Positions 10,145 to 20,120 of a stretch of DNA of 64,000 nucleotides are shown here, piece by piece. The position numbers and the translations under genes are program-made. Within the stretch, counting starts at the first letter, position 1. Every line of letters begins with the position of its first letter. The notes below the pieces were generated by a model, which was not told the origin of the DNA, did not search any database, and saw only the letters and a list, made by a program, of their open reading frames with translations. The DNA is from Mactromeris polynyma (lineage: Eukaryota; Mollusca; Bivalvia; Venerida; Mactridae), in the NCBI GenBank assembly GCA_032209605.1, contig JASFXZ010000038.1:620001-684000 (forward strand). The letters run 5' to 3'.

Positions 10145-11410
10145 TCCTCTAGGGTACGATGGAAAAACACTGACATGCAGGTCGTGCGGATCATATAGAC
10201 ACATGGTTGCGAAATGTCCCGACAGTTATGAAAACTTGTCAAAAGTAAATATCACTGACAATGAAGAAGAGGTTGTATTGTTTACAGGTAGCTTGAAAGA
10301 AGAAATACGACAACTTGGTGTTGATGCGCGCAACTGTGCTGTATTAGATAGTGGAAGGGCGTGGATGAGCAGTTATATGAACTCGCTTAGTAAAAATGAT
10401 CATGAGAAAATTGTTAAACGTGATGGACACAAAGTATTTAAGTTTAGCGAAGGAACAAGGTGAATATGAAATCCCAGTATGTCTTGTAGGAAAGGATTTG
10501 AAAATAAAAACAGATGTGGTTGACTCGGACATCCCTCTGCTTCTATCAAGGTCAGCTATGAAAAAGGCAGGAGTTAAAATGGGTCTGGAAAATGACACAG
10601 CTGTTATCTTGGGCAATGAAGTTGCCTTGAATCTTACATTCTCAGGACACTATTGCATTCCTATTGACAAAACAGAAACAATTTGTGTGACAGAAGTAAA
10701 CTCAGTAAAACTGGAAGACATGACAGATGAAAAACGGAAGTTCACATTGCTGAAACTTCATCGACAGTTCGCTCACCCACCAAAACAAAAACTTATTGCT
10801 TTGTTGAAAGATGCTGCATGTTAGAAAAAAGACTATGATCAGGATCTCACAGAAATTGAAGCTTGTTGTGAACTATGCAAAGTGTATGCGAGGACACCTC
10901 CTAGACCTGATGTTGCTATGCCTATGGCAAAAGATTATTATCATGTTGTTTTATGGCGCATCGACAGCTTTGGTCATTTTGCGCCCTATGGCAAAAGAAT
11001 TCAATGAAAAAGTGGCAATGGATCTCAAGTACTACAACGGGCAGTGGATATTACACATGATTGATGTGGTCAAGATATACAATATCAGTATTCATTGACA
11101 GAAAGAAACCAAGCTATGTGATTGAAACAATGATGAAGATTGGGTTGGGGTGTTTGGTGTTATGGGTGCGATTTTTACAGACAGTGGAGGAGAATTCAGT
11201 TCAGACGAGATGAGAGAGGTTACATCGATATTGAATGTTCGCGTATGCTGGAATGAGCCCTTTTCAGAATGGTCTATGTGAAAGAGCTCATGCAGTTACA
11301 GATTCTATGCTGGTGAAACTTGAAGCTGAACACAAGAATGTAGACTTGAAAACACTTCTGGCTTGGGCAAATATGGCCAGAAATTCTCTGAATATGTGTG
11401 ATTTTTGACT
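10145..11410 (+). pseudogene. Ty1/Copia pol fragment (zinc knuckle, protease, integrase)
   Basis: The order reads: CCHC knuckle CRSCGSYRHMVAKC (CX2CX4HX4C) near 10175-10215; a DSG protease site (AVLDSG) near 10340; a protease tail (DIPLLLSRSAMKKAG) near 10530; an integrase HHCC finger starting LHRQFAH near 10755 and ending CELC near 10870; then core motifs VAMDLK, TDSGGEF and NGLCERAH. Protease directly followed by integrase is the Ty1/Copia order. An in-frame TAG at 10822, a 51-bp insertion at 10934-10984 and later frameshifts break it. No RT or RNase H follows. It lies wholly inside the Tc1 inverted repeats. Confidence 0.8.
10921..10997 (-). mobile_element. 51-bp LINE 3'-end insertion with 13-bp target duplication
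   Basis: CCTATGGCAAAAG occurs at 10921-10933 and 10985-10997. Between them lie 51 bp (10934-10984) matching the extreme 3' end of the LINE family (ATGTTGTTTTATGGCGCATC on the plus strand) plus an ATTATTAT tail. The copy therefore lies on the minus strand and is almost completely 5'-truncated. It interrupts the Copia integrase frame, which reads on across the join if one target copy and the insert are ignored. Confidence 0.92.
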
Positions 11411-11520
11411 TGTAGGGTGATACATGTTGAAGCAATAACATTTATGTTTATCATGTTTGGATTTTTGTTAGATTTAGTAACAAGAGTGATACTAGATTAA
11501 ATTTCTTTACTAGATAAGTT

Positions 11521-11544
11521 TTGCGTTATTAAAGTCTTTCGGTG
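11521..11544 (-). repeat. Right terminal inverted repeat of the Tc1 element
   Basis: Exact reverse complement of 9101-9124, followed by TA at 11545-11546. Confidence 0.92.
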
Positions 11545-11546
11545 TA

Positions 11547-11822
11547 TTAAACTAAACATAGGAAACACTTCCGACAACTTCATCACCTTGAAAAAGGGGA
11601 GAGAGGTCGGTAGGGCATATCCAATAGGATCCTACATCCCCAGTATGGACTCTAAGGTTGATGAGCGGGTCATTCAGGAGGTCAGGGAGGGTGAGGATAC
11701 AAAAAACTCAAGCCCGGTACCTGAACATCTTGAAGAGACATTCACAAGATCAGCACAGCATCTCAATGAGAAACAGCAGCAAGACTTGGCACAATTGCTA
11801 AGCTCTTATGCCGATGTGTTCC
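11547..11822 (+). pseudogene. Ty3/Gypsy pol linker fragment
   Basis: Immediately right of the Tc1 end, an open frame reads NFITLKKGREVGRAYPIGS, then VPEHLEETFTRSAQHL and DLAQLLSSYADVF. This is the linker typical of Gypsy pol between protease and reverse transcriptase. It stops abruptly at a telomere-like tract at 11821. It may belong to the same element as the gag at 6.7-8.2 kb, but that cannot be shown. Confidence 0.65.
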
Positions 11823-11838
11823 TAACCCTAACCCCTAA
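11821..11838 (+). repeat. Short telomere-like tract (CCCTAA)n at a junction
   Basis: CCTAACCCTAACCCCTAA, about three degenerate units of the animal telomere repeat. It sits exactly between the Gypsy pol fragment and the truncated 3' side of LINE ORF1 copy E. Confidence 0.7.
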
Positions 11839-13152
11839 TCCCAGAGGGCATGCTCTCACCCTTCGAGACAAGGATTCCATCGCTGTCATCCTTCATGTCA
11901 CTTAGATATTCGAACCTGCAGTGGCGGGCGGTTTCTTGATTGCTTGTTTTACGTGGTTTTGGTTTGGGTGATGGTGGTGTAGATTTGTGTTTTGCAGGTT
12001 TTTCTTTAGGAGGTTGGGATGCAGGTTTGTTGTTCTTTTTGGTTACTGATGTAGGTTTCACCTTGGGCTTCAAAGAAAGAGGGCCTGATGATGTGGTTTT
12101 GGATGGAATGGATTTTGAAGTTTCGGGAATAACAGGTTTTATTGGTTGATTGGATGTTTTTGGTGCAGGTGGAGGAACCTTTGTGGCAGGCTGTCTCTGT
12201 GTCTGTACAGATACGGGAGCCAGACCTTTAAGGTCCTCTGCAATCTGGGGGTATTTTTCAGTTAGGAGTTTAATAAGTTCACTGCAAGAGTGCCAAGGAG
12301 GGCTGTTCGCCAAAGGGGTAGCTTTGTTGGCATAGCTAGTACTACTGCTAGCCTGTGCTTGGTCCCTCTGGCGGTTCTGCACAACCTTCCTTGCCTCTAC
12401 AAACGAAATATTCTGGCTATATTTAACTTGCACTATTTCCTTCTCAACTTTCCATGATGAGCAATTGTTCGAAAAAGTAGGATGGGAATTTTTACAGTTA
12501 ATACAGTGGGGTTTCTCTTGGCAGTCATGGTCCGGCCCCTCAAATGCACAGACCGCACAAACCGGAGCACTAGTGCACTTCGTCTCGTGATGGCCAAACC
12601 TGACATCTGAAACAACGCAGATGATTTGGCACTTACACGGGGACTGGAACATTTTCGTAACCTATTTTTAAACTAGATGGAAGGATAGATGTTGCGAATG
12701 TCAGGATGTATGTATTTGTTGGAATAATTGTATTGTCTCTTTTAATTGAAATGCATTTACTTCAGAGACAGCCTGCGATTTGAGATTAGTTGTAATTTCG
12801 TCGAGGGACTCGCAACATGCGAGATCCCTACAACGAATAACCCCTTTTGAGGAGTTCAGTGATGTGTGGGGTTTAACAACAACCCCCAACCCAAAAAAGT
12901 GTTTCTGGCTCAAAATATTTTTGGTTTGTTGCATGGTGGAACACTCCACCAGCAACGTGTCATCTTTTAATTTTTTTGGCTGTTTTTGGTGTTCCAATAA
13001 TTTATTGTAATGTTTTTTTGTAGAACAAAGGGTGATAGTTTAGTAACTGGTTTTCCTGGATCTGTAGATTTGATCAGAGAAATTTTGGGGGGGTCATGTT
13101 GGATAAGTCTGTCTCAGAGTCTGACTCTGAGAGTGTTCGCTTGGCTTTTTTT
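11838..13152 (-). pseudogene. LINE ORF1 copy E, decayed
   Basis: Minus-strand match to ORF1 of copies A and D, from the TLSESDSE-equivalent near 13135 to the acidic tail near 11840. Recognisable parts include KKLKDDTLLVECSTMQQ, SSKGVIRCRDLACCESLDE, the knuckles CAVCAFEGPDHDC and CINCKNSHPTFSNNC, and the Pro/Lys tail. It lacks the 5' UTR and start codon (it breaks near 13152) and any 3' UTR. At least two frame changes occur, one near 12660-12700. It is more diverged than A and D, hence an older insertion. Confidence 0.88.
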
Positions 13153-14227
13153 CGGCGCAGCCGTACTTACATGGTTTTGCTAATTGCATATTATGTAAAC
13201 CAATCAAATCATACGTTAACCACCAAGGCAATTTCGCGCAATTTCTCTTACATTTAAAAATACATGTAACCTTGAAGCAGATTGGTTAACATTGTGTATA
13301 GTGTATTTTATGTACCAGTCGCGAACATTTATATTGTTTTAATCAGATAAATCGCTATGTAACAAGTTTAATAACATGGATGTGCGAGTACACGACTTAT
13401 GCAATAAGTAATGATGAACTATATTGAAACAGACGGTACTGTGTCTATGACTAACCACACTACGGAGTTATTTGTATCCAGTCTCCTCTGCTTTATAACT
13501 CCCGAAAGACTAATATTGTCTATTTTTAGGCAGGCGAATCAACATGCGTCCACAGCCTTTCAGCGAGCCGCTTGCAACGACTAGCTAATCATAAATGTCC
13601 CAAAAGTAGGACAGTAAACATGTGTAAACAAGTACAAAAGTTGCTGCAGAATGCAGCAAATGGCGATCTAAGTTAACAAGTTGACCTATATTGCCAAAAT
13701 TATTGCATCAACATCTAATGCCAGTAATTTTGATGTTATAATTGATGTAGTAGTGCAAAATAAGCCTTTATTGCAAAATTATATGCAATATATATAAATT
13801 GCAACTAATTAAAACAGGAATATGAGAAAGATAATTTTGTAGAAAATGACTTGACCGTTTTCAAATTATTGGTCTGAGATAATTAATGAAGCATTTACAT
13901 AGCACAACAATATTAATTGTATAACAGCATGTTATTTTTTTATAAGTATGTAAAACAAATACATGTACATTCAGACTCATTACTATGTGTTTTATCTATG
14001 TCTGTCACACCTCAGTCCATCCAGCTTTGAATAGATACCAATAACATAGATACAATATGCTCTTTCTCATTATGTCATGTCATGAGTTGTATACTGAGAA
14101 TGTAGAGACACATTTTGTTTGGATTTCGACCCAACATTTGCAGCCGTCTGTGATATAAGCAACCACTAGTATCAATCCTTTGGTTAGCTGCTTGTTTTGT
14201 GTTTAACTGTAGTATTACAAAGCTTGT
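13153..14227. other. AT-rich intergenic DNA
   Basis: No open frames of note, no RNA gene and no clear repeats apart from simple AT-rich tracts. Confidence 0.55.
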
Positions 14228-14240
14228 TGAAAAAATCATA
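14228..14240 (+). repeat. Target-site duplication, left copy, of the B-C-D LINE array
   Basis: TGAAAAAATCATA here matches 18979-18991. No similar duplication flanks the inner junctions near 16476 and 16706. Confidence 0.88.
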
Positions 14241-16475
14241 TTATTATTATTATGTTGTTTTATGGCGCATCGACAGCTTTGGTCATTTAGCGCGCAAGAA
14301 ATGTTAAAAATATGTGAAACTAAAAAAGGTTATGTGATATTCTTGTAAATATGTTAAACTTGTGCAAATATAGCGTGTAAAAATGATCATTATGTAAGAA
14401 TATATTTTATGTATTAGAGTGAGCGAGGCAATCCTCATTCACTGATACATGTAATATATATGTGTGTATAGATTAAAATTATTATAACTTGCTGTAAAAA
14501 CCAATCTCTTTGATATAGCTTATAATTTTTCCAACTTGTACAGTCTCAAATAGACTTCTAACGTCAGTAGCATTAAAAAATTGGGAACGGACTGGCTGAA
14601 GGTCAACACAGTCGACGAGAAAATGCTGTACTGTGAAAGGCGTATCACATGGAATGCATTCCAGTCTAGCATCCTGGCCAAACAGCCAGGAATGCGTAAG
14701 ACGTGTGTGCCCAATCCTGCATCGGGCAATTATAACTTCTTCTTTACGGATGGATCTATAGGCAGGTTGCCATTCTCCAAGTGCTGGTTTCACTGAGTGT
14801 AATTTGTTGTTGATGTCTGTATCCCACTGGGATTTCCATGAAGATAGGGTGTATGATGAGACGGCAGATTTGAAATCAGAAAATGGAACTTTGATATCTG
14901 AAATGTTTAAGGTCAGGGCAGACTTGGCATTTCTGTCAGCCATTTCATTCCCCTTGATGCCTACATGACCAGGGACCCAACAAAACAAAATTCCCTCGTC
15001 GCACTGAGTGTTGAAACCCGCTCAAGGATTTTGCATATTGCAGGATTCTCCAGATCCCTACTGGAGAGAGCCTGCAAGGCCGATAAAGAGTCCGAAAATA
15101 TAATAAACCGATTTTTCCTAGATTTCTCTGCGATATCAAGAGCGAGATCAACAGCCTTAACCTCAGCCGAGAAGACTGAGGATTTGTCAGGCAGGCGACA
15201 TTTCAAAATGCTTTTATCTGACACTGCCGCTGCCCCAACAGCGTCACCATCTTTTGATCCGTCCGTGTATATTCTTTTGTGGTTGGCATATTCTTCTCTG
15301 AGTTCATTATACTTTGTCTTGAACACGACCCCGTCCGTGTCAGATTTCTTGTTATTTGTAAGGTCAAAACGGTATATTGCAGATCTGGGGGTCCAGGGTG
15401 GGGTATCTATTATTTTGAACTGATCTATTGAATCCATATTTACTTGGGTGTCTTGAATAGGTTGGGACATGCGTATGCCAAGAGGAGGGATCTCATTTGG
15501 TTTACGTTCAAAGAGATGTTTGAATTTAGGGTTAAAAACAACTTCATGTGTAGGGTTAAGAGGATTTGCTTTCAGTTTCAGAATATACTGCAGGGAAAGT
15601 TTTTCCCTTCTGAGATAAAGGGATGGTTCGTTAGCCTCAACATGGAGGCTTTTCACAGGAGAAGTTCGAAATACTCCCAGTACTATTCTTAGTCCCTGAT
15701 TATGTATGGAGTCGAGTGGTTTTAAGTATGACTTTCTAGCTGATCCATATACTATTGACCCATAGTCTAACTTGGAGCGGACAAGGGATCTATAAAGCCG
15801 CAACAGGACTTTTCTATCAGCTCCCCAATCAGAGTGAGCAACAACTTTCAAGAGGTTGAGAGCTTTCTGGCACTTCTTTTTAAGTGCACGTATGTGTTGG
15901 ATAAAGGTAAGTTTCCGGTCAAATATGACACCTAGGAATTTAAATTCAGGGACCACTTGGATTGGTGTATTGTTCATGTGAAGGCTTGGTTCAGGATGCA
16001 TACCCCGAAGTTTGCAAAAGTGCATGCTCTTAGTTTTGGCCTTAGAAAATTTGAAGCCATTTTTATCAGCCCAGGTTTGGAGTTTATTTAGACATTGTTG
16101 GAGCTGTCGCTCTATTATATTCATATTGCGAGATCTGAAACATATAACAAAATCATCCACATAGAGTGAACATTCTACTCCTGGGTTGATGGCTTTAACA
16201 ATGCTACTGATCTTTACGCTGAAGAGTGTGACTGACAAGATACAGCCTTGTGGAACACCCATTTCTTGTTCGCGCCGTCCTGATAACTTGTCACCAACAC
16301 GAACGCGAAAGTAGCGTTCATTCAAGAATGCAGCAATAAAAAGTGGGAGGCGGCCTCTGAGACCAAAGTCATGAAGATCTTCCAGCATTTCATACTTCCA
16401 AGTAGTGTCGTAGGCACTTTCAAGATCAAAGAATACAGATACAACATGTTGTTTATTAATAAAAGCTTCTCTTAT
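14241..16475 (-). mobile_element. LINE segment B: reverse transcriptase, RNase H and 3' UTR
   Basis: The 3' terminal segment of the array. It runs from a break inside the RT domain (16475) to the 3' UTR end (ATGTTGTTTTATGGCGCATC on the plus strand, preceded by ATTATTATTATT). The 3' UTR lies at about 14241-14480. It is the only copy in the window carrying ORF2 of this family, whose RT plus RNase H layout fits the I superfamily (for example Nimbus in snails); that clade call is inference. Confidence 0.88.
14482..16474 (-). pseudogene. LINE ORF2: reverse transcriptase with RNase H, one frameshift
   Basis: The frame begins inside RT (FFDLESAYDTTWKYEML), then GVPQGCILSVTLFS and the catalytic YVDDF near 16160. 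A thumb region follows (FKFLGVIFDRKLTF, RSKLDYGSIVYGSA). RNase H starts at IYTDGSKDGDAVGAAAVSD near 15280, with AEVKAVDLALD, FSDSLSALQAL and WVPGHVGIKGNEMADRNAK; the D-E-D-D residues are recognisable. A one-base shift near 14985 separates the last RNase H motif from the rest. The tail has a C-x2-C...H...C arrangement (CIPCDTPFTVQHFLVDC). The N-terminal endonuclease and the first RT motifs are missing. Confidence 0.92.
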
Positions 16476-16706
16476 TATTATGTTGTTTTATGGCGCATCG
16501 ACAGCTTTGGTCATTTAGCGCGCAAGAAATGTTAAAAATATGTGAAACTAAAAAAGGTACGTGATATACTTGTATATGTTAAATTGGGGTAAATATAGTA
16601 TAATATGAGATTTTAGATTATAAATATCATAGCTTGTTGTAAAAGCCAATCTCTATGATGTAGCTTATGAATTTTCCAACTTGTATAGTCTCAATGAGAC
16701 TAAAAA
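16476..16706 (-). mobile_element. LINE segment C: 5'-truncated 3' end
   Basis: About 230 bp matching the end of ORF2 and the 3' UTR of segment B, with its own tail (TTATTATTATG on the plus strand). It lies head-to-tail between B and D. Neither side has a target duplication of its own. Confidence 0.85.
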
Positions 16707-18978
16707 ATTTAATTATTATCATGTGGTTTGATGGCGCATTGACAGCTTTGGTCATTTAGCGCGCAAGAAATGTGAAATTATGTGAAACTAAAAAAGGTAA
16801 CGTGATATACTTGTAAATGTTAACTAGTTAGCGGACTGGTTGAAGGTCAACACAGCCAACGAGAAAAATGTACTGTGAAAGGCGTATTTCATGGAATACA
16901 GTCCAGATTTATTAAAAAATAAGTTAAAAAAATAAAATAAAAGACTAAGTTTCTTCATCAGAGAGCATGCTCTCATCCCCTGAGACAGAGATTCCATCAC
17001 TGTCATCCTCCATGTCACTAAGACATTCAAACTTGTTGTTGAGGGGGGTTTCATAACTTTTTGTTTTACATGGTTTTTTACATGGTTTTGGTGTGGGTGA
17101 TGGTGGTGAAGGTTTGTGACCTGCAGGTTTTTCTTTAGGAGGTGGGGAAGTGGGTTTGCTGTTATTTTTGTTTGCAGGTGCAGATTTCACCTTAGGTTTG
17201 GTAGTAGTAGGGGCAGGCGATGTGGCCTTAGTTGGAGTGGGTATTGGTTTCTTGGTAGTAGGAGGGGCTGGTGATTTGGTTTTTGGAGGAATGGATTTTG
17301 GTTTTTCGGGCAAAACAGGTTTTTTTGGCTGATTGGATGTTTTTGGTGCAGGGGGGGGGGAACCTTTGGGGCAGGCTGTCTCTGTGTCTGCACAGATGAG
17401 GGGGCCAGACCTTTAAGGTCCTCTGCAATCTGAGGATACTTTTCTATTAAAATTTTGATAAGATCACTACAAGAGTGACAAGGAGGGATGTTCGCCAAAG
17501 GGGCGGCTTTGTTGGCATAGCTAGCATTACCGCTAGCCTGTGCCTGGTCCCTCTGGCGGTTCTGTACAACCCTCCTTGCCTCTACAAAAGAAACACCCTG
17601 ATTATATTTAATTTCTAAAATATCTTTCTCAGTTTTCCACGACTGGCAATGTTTTGAAAAAACAGGGTGGGAACCCTTGCAATTTACACAGAGGGGTTTC
17701 TCATGACAGACTTTAGAATCATGGTCTGGCCCCTCATGTGCACAGACTGCACAAACTTGAATATTTGTGCATCCGGTCTCGTGATGGCCAAACCTCTGAC
17801 ACCTGTAACAGCGCAGAGGGTTTGGCACATACACGGAGACAGGAACATGTTCATATCCAATTTTTAAACTGGATGGAAGTACAGATGTTGAGAATGTTAG
17901 TATGTAAGTGTTTGTTTGGATAATCTTACCGTCTCTCTTAATTGAGATTCTTTTTACTGCAGAGACAGCTTGCGATTGAAGATTAGTTGTTATTTCGTCG
18001 AGGGACTCGCAACATGCGAGATCCCTACAACGAATAACTCCTTTAGATGAATTAAGTGATGGGTGGGGTTTAATGACGACCCCCAACCCAAAGAATTGTT
18101 TGTGACCTAAAAGGTTTTTTGCTTGTTGCATGGTGGAGCATTCCACCAGCAACGTTTCATCTTTCAATTTCTTCACGGACCTTGGCGTTCCGAGAATGGA
18201 TTGCAAAGTCTTCTGTATGACAAAGGGGGAAAGTTTGGTAATTGGTTTCTCTGAATCTGAAGATTTTATAACAATGAAACGAGAGAAGTTTTGGGGGGGT
18301 CATGTGTGATATGTCTGTCTCAGAGTCAGACTCTGAGAGTGTTCGCTTGGCTTTTTTTGGGGTTGCCATGCTGATTGAATTAGTTCATCATTGATGCTCC
18401 CCACCCGCCACGGAGTCCAACAAGGGGACATGACCAGGGGACATCCAACACTGGTCATGACAGGGATACATCAATGATATACTCGTGATAAAAGGGTTAA
18501 ACTGGGCAAATGAGTTCCCTCAGAACATTTTTCAAGCTTAAACATACATTGGGAGATTTCGAATGTCAGTTAAAGGCCAAACAAGTATCCGATTGGCCCA
18601 TGGGCCATCGCCTTCCAAGATACAAATAAGTAAAAAGGTAAATCGTGAAAGTCGTCAACGAGATAATGTATGTATTTATAAAATAAACAAATATAAATAG
18701 ACATGGGGGTACAATATATCGTGGGGCTTGGCATGACTAGCCGATTGATCTGGACGGGCCTTCCAGACCTCCCGTTTAGCCCAACTTAAGGCCAAACCAG
18801 TGTATTGCGAGAACCAAGTATAAATTGCCAACTCAGAACCCGCTCAACTACCAGGATCCTCTCATCAGGCGACACGGGTAGCAGCCCACGGCAAACGGGC
18901 AGGCACAGTGGGGGGGGGGGGTCTTACCCCTCTGTAGTGCGACAGCTGGTGAATTCTAGCCCCCCTCCAGCTGGGGAG
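16707..18978 (-). mobile_element. LINE segment D: ORF2-less copy with complete 5' end
   Basis: Organised exactly like copy A: 5' UTR (18370-18978), ORF1 (16945-18369), the same ~90-bp remnant of ORF2 (16830-16905) and the same shortened 3' UTR. The 5' end (CTCCCCAGCTGG on the minus strand) is identical to that of copy A. It abuts the right copy of the 13-bp target duplication that also flanks segment B, so the three segments behave as one insertion. Confidence 0.9.
16945..18369 (-). pseudogene. LINE ORF1 copy D, two frameshifts
   Basis: It starts MATPKKAKRTLSESDSETD at 18369. A frame change occurs in a C-run on the minus strand near 18300, another in the G/C homopolymer near 17350-17360. Between them about 285 residues match copy A, including knuckles CYRCQRFGHHETGC, CAVCAHEGPDHDSKVC and CVNCKGSHPVFSKHC. 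The Pro/Lys tail and acidic end (DDSDGISVSGDESM) follow. Both breaks are in homopolymers, so assembly or read error is possible as well as real decay. Confidence 0.92.
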
Positions 18979-18991
18979 TGAAAAAATCATA
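18979..18991 (+). repeat. Target-site duplication, right copy, of the B-C-D LINE array
   Basis: TGAAAAAATCATA directly beside the LINE 5' end, identical to 14228-14240. Confidence 0.88.
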
Positions 18992-19733
18992 AGTCTTTAC
19001 AAATGGTACTTTTCCCAACCTGATAATGTTTCCTCAAAACATGCACATACAAACCTAGATGAAACAACAGCTTAGCACTTGTGATTAGTATATAGATAGT
19101 GCCATATCTAGATAACCAAGTTGAAAAAAACAATACACACACTATATACCAGTGATTACAATTTTATTCAAATAGAACTGCATTTCAAATCCTAAATTTC
19201 AAGATTGATAGAAAACTGTCAACTAGTTTATGTACTACACAATTGTTTACTTAGTCAATCACAGATTGTAATTATTTCAGTAACAAAATGGTAATTGGAT
19301 TTAAAATGTACAAGGAAAACTTCAAGAGTATTTTCCAAGAAGTATTTTATGACTTGTTGACCACTGTTTGTAAATTTACAGCCTATTTATTGTTGTACCC
19401 GAGGTGACTTTTATGAAGCATCTTGTGAATATATCATGAAAACCTGAAACGATAAAGTGATAGCAGAAAAAGAGTCATTACATTTGTATTATGTAATTGA
19501 TGTGTGTAAAAAGCTTTTCAAGCCCTACGTTGGGTACATGTTTTCTCCTAGAATTACTTATATGTGGCAGGCGTGTTTGACGATTGAAAGAGACAATACG
19601 TAACTACGGGGAACGCCACATACACAAGACAATACCTCCCCACGCAGACCTCAGGGAAAACAACAATCCACAAAACATAACGCACCTAAGGAAGTCAAAC
19701 TGTACACATATTAAGGAACAGAGGCACAAGGAG
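18992..19733. other. AT-rich intergenic DNA with a SINE 3'-end remnant
   Basis: No gene seen. Bases about 19528-19565 (TTTTCTCCTAGAATTACTTATATG) resemble the 3' part of the SINE-like units that follow. Confidence 0.45.
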
Positions 19734-20005
19734 TCTCAAATGCTGGAAGATTGAGAATTGAAGTGGTGTGGGGTTAGGCGGCAATCTGGTAAGCCGTACT
19801 AGTATTTAGGAAGTCTTCGGTTCAAGTCCAGTATTGGGTCCAGTTTTTCCCCTTGAATTACTTAAATGGTCTCAAATGCTGGAAAAGGGAGAAGTGTAGT
19901 GGTGTGAGGTAAGGCGGCAACCTGGTAAGCCGTACTAGTATTTAGGAGGTCTTTGGTTCAAGTCAAATATTGGGTCCAGTTTTTCCTACTGAATTACTTA
20001 AATGG
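19734..20005 (+). repeat. Two tandem 136-bp tRNA-derived SINE-like units
   Basis: The unit beginning TCTCAAATGCTGG starts at 19734 and 19870. Each contains GGTAAGCCGTACTAGTATTT followed by GGTTCAAGTC, a close match to the tRNA B-box, and ends TGAATTACTTAAATGG. The first part resembles a leucine-type tRNA with a long variable region. The tail is not A-rich. A degraded third unit follows at about 20030-20120. Confidence 0.65.
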
Positions 20006-20120
20006 TGGCAACGGTGTTTGCCAGTCCACAGTGGTTGAGCCTAAATGCTTAAATGAGGAAGAGTGTTGTGGTGCGGAGTAAGACAGCCGCCCACAGTGGT
20101 TGGGCCTTAAATGCATGAAG

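Larger units (their letters stand above)
9101..11544 (+). mobile_element. Tc1-type DNA transposon with 24-bp inverted repeats and an internal Copia pol fragment
   Basis: A perfect 24-bp inverted repeat (outer end CACCGAAAGACTTT) sits at 9101-9124 and 11521-11544. Each end is flanked by TA (9099-9100 and 11545-11546), the Tc1/mariner target duplication. Inside are a decayed transposase catalytic region (9465-10140) and, from about 10145, a Ty1/Copia pol fragment. No helix-turn-helix coding part is seen between the left repeat and 9465. The 2444-bp length exceeds the usual 1.2-1.7 kb because of the extra retroelement DNA. Confidence 0.85.

Noticed and set aside
9930..10463. A 177-codon frame joining Tc1 and Copia sequence, possibly a fusion protein
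   Set aside because: The Tc1 part is read in the wrong frame (not the DDE frame), so the join is accidental.
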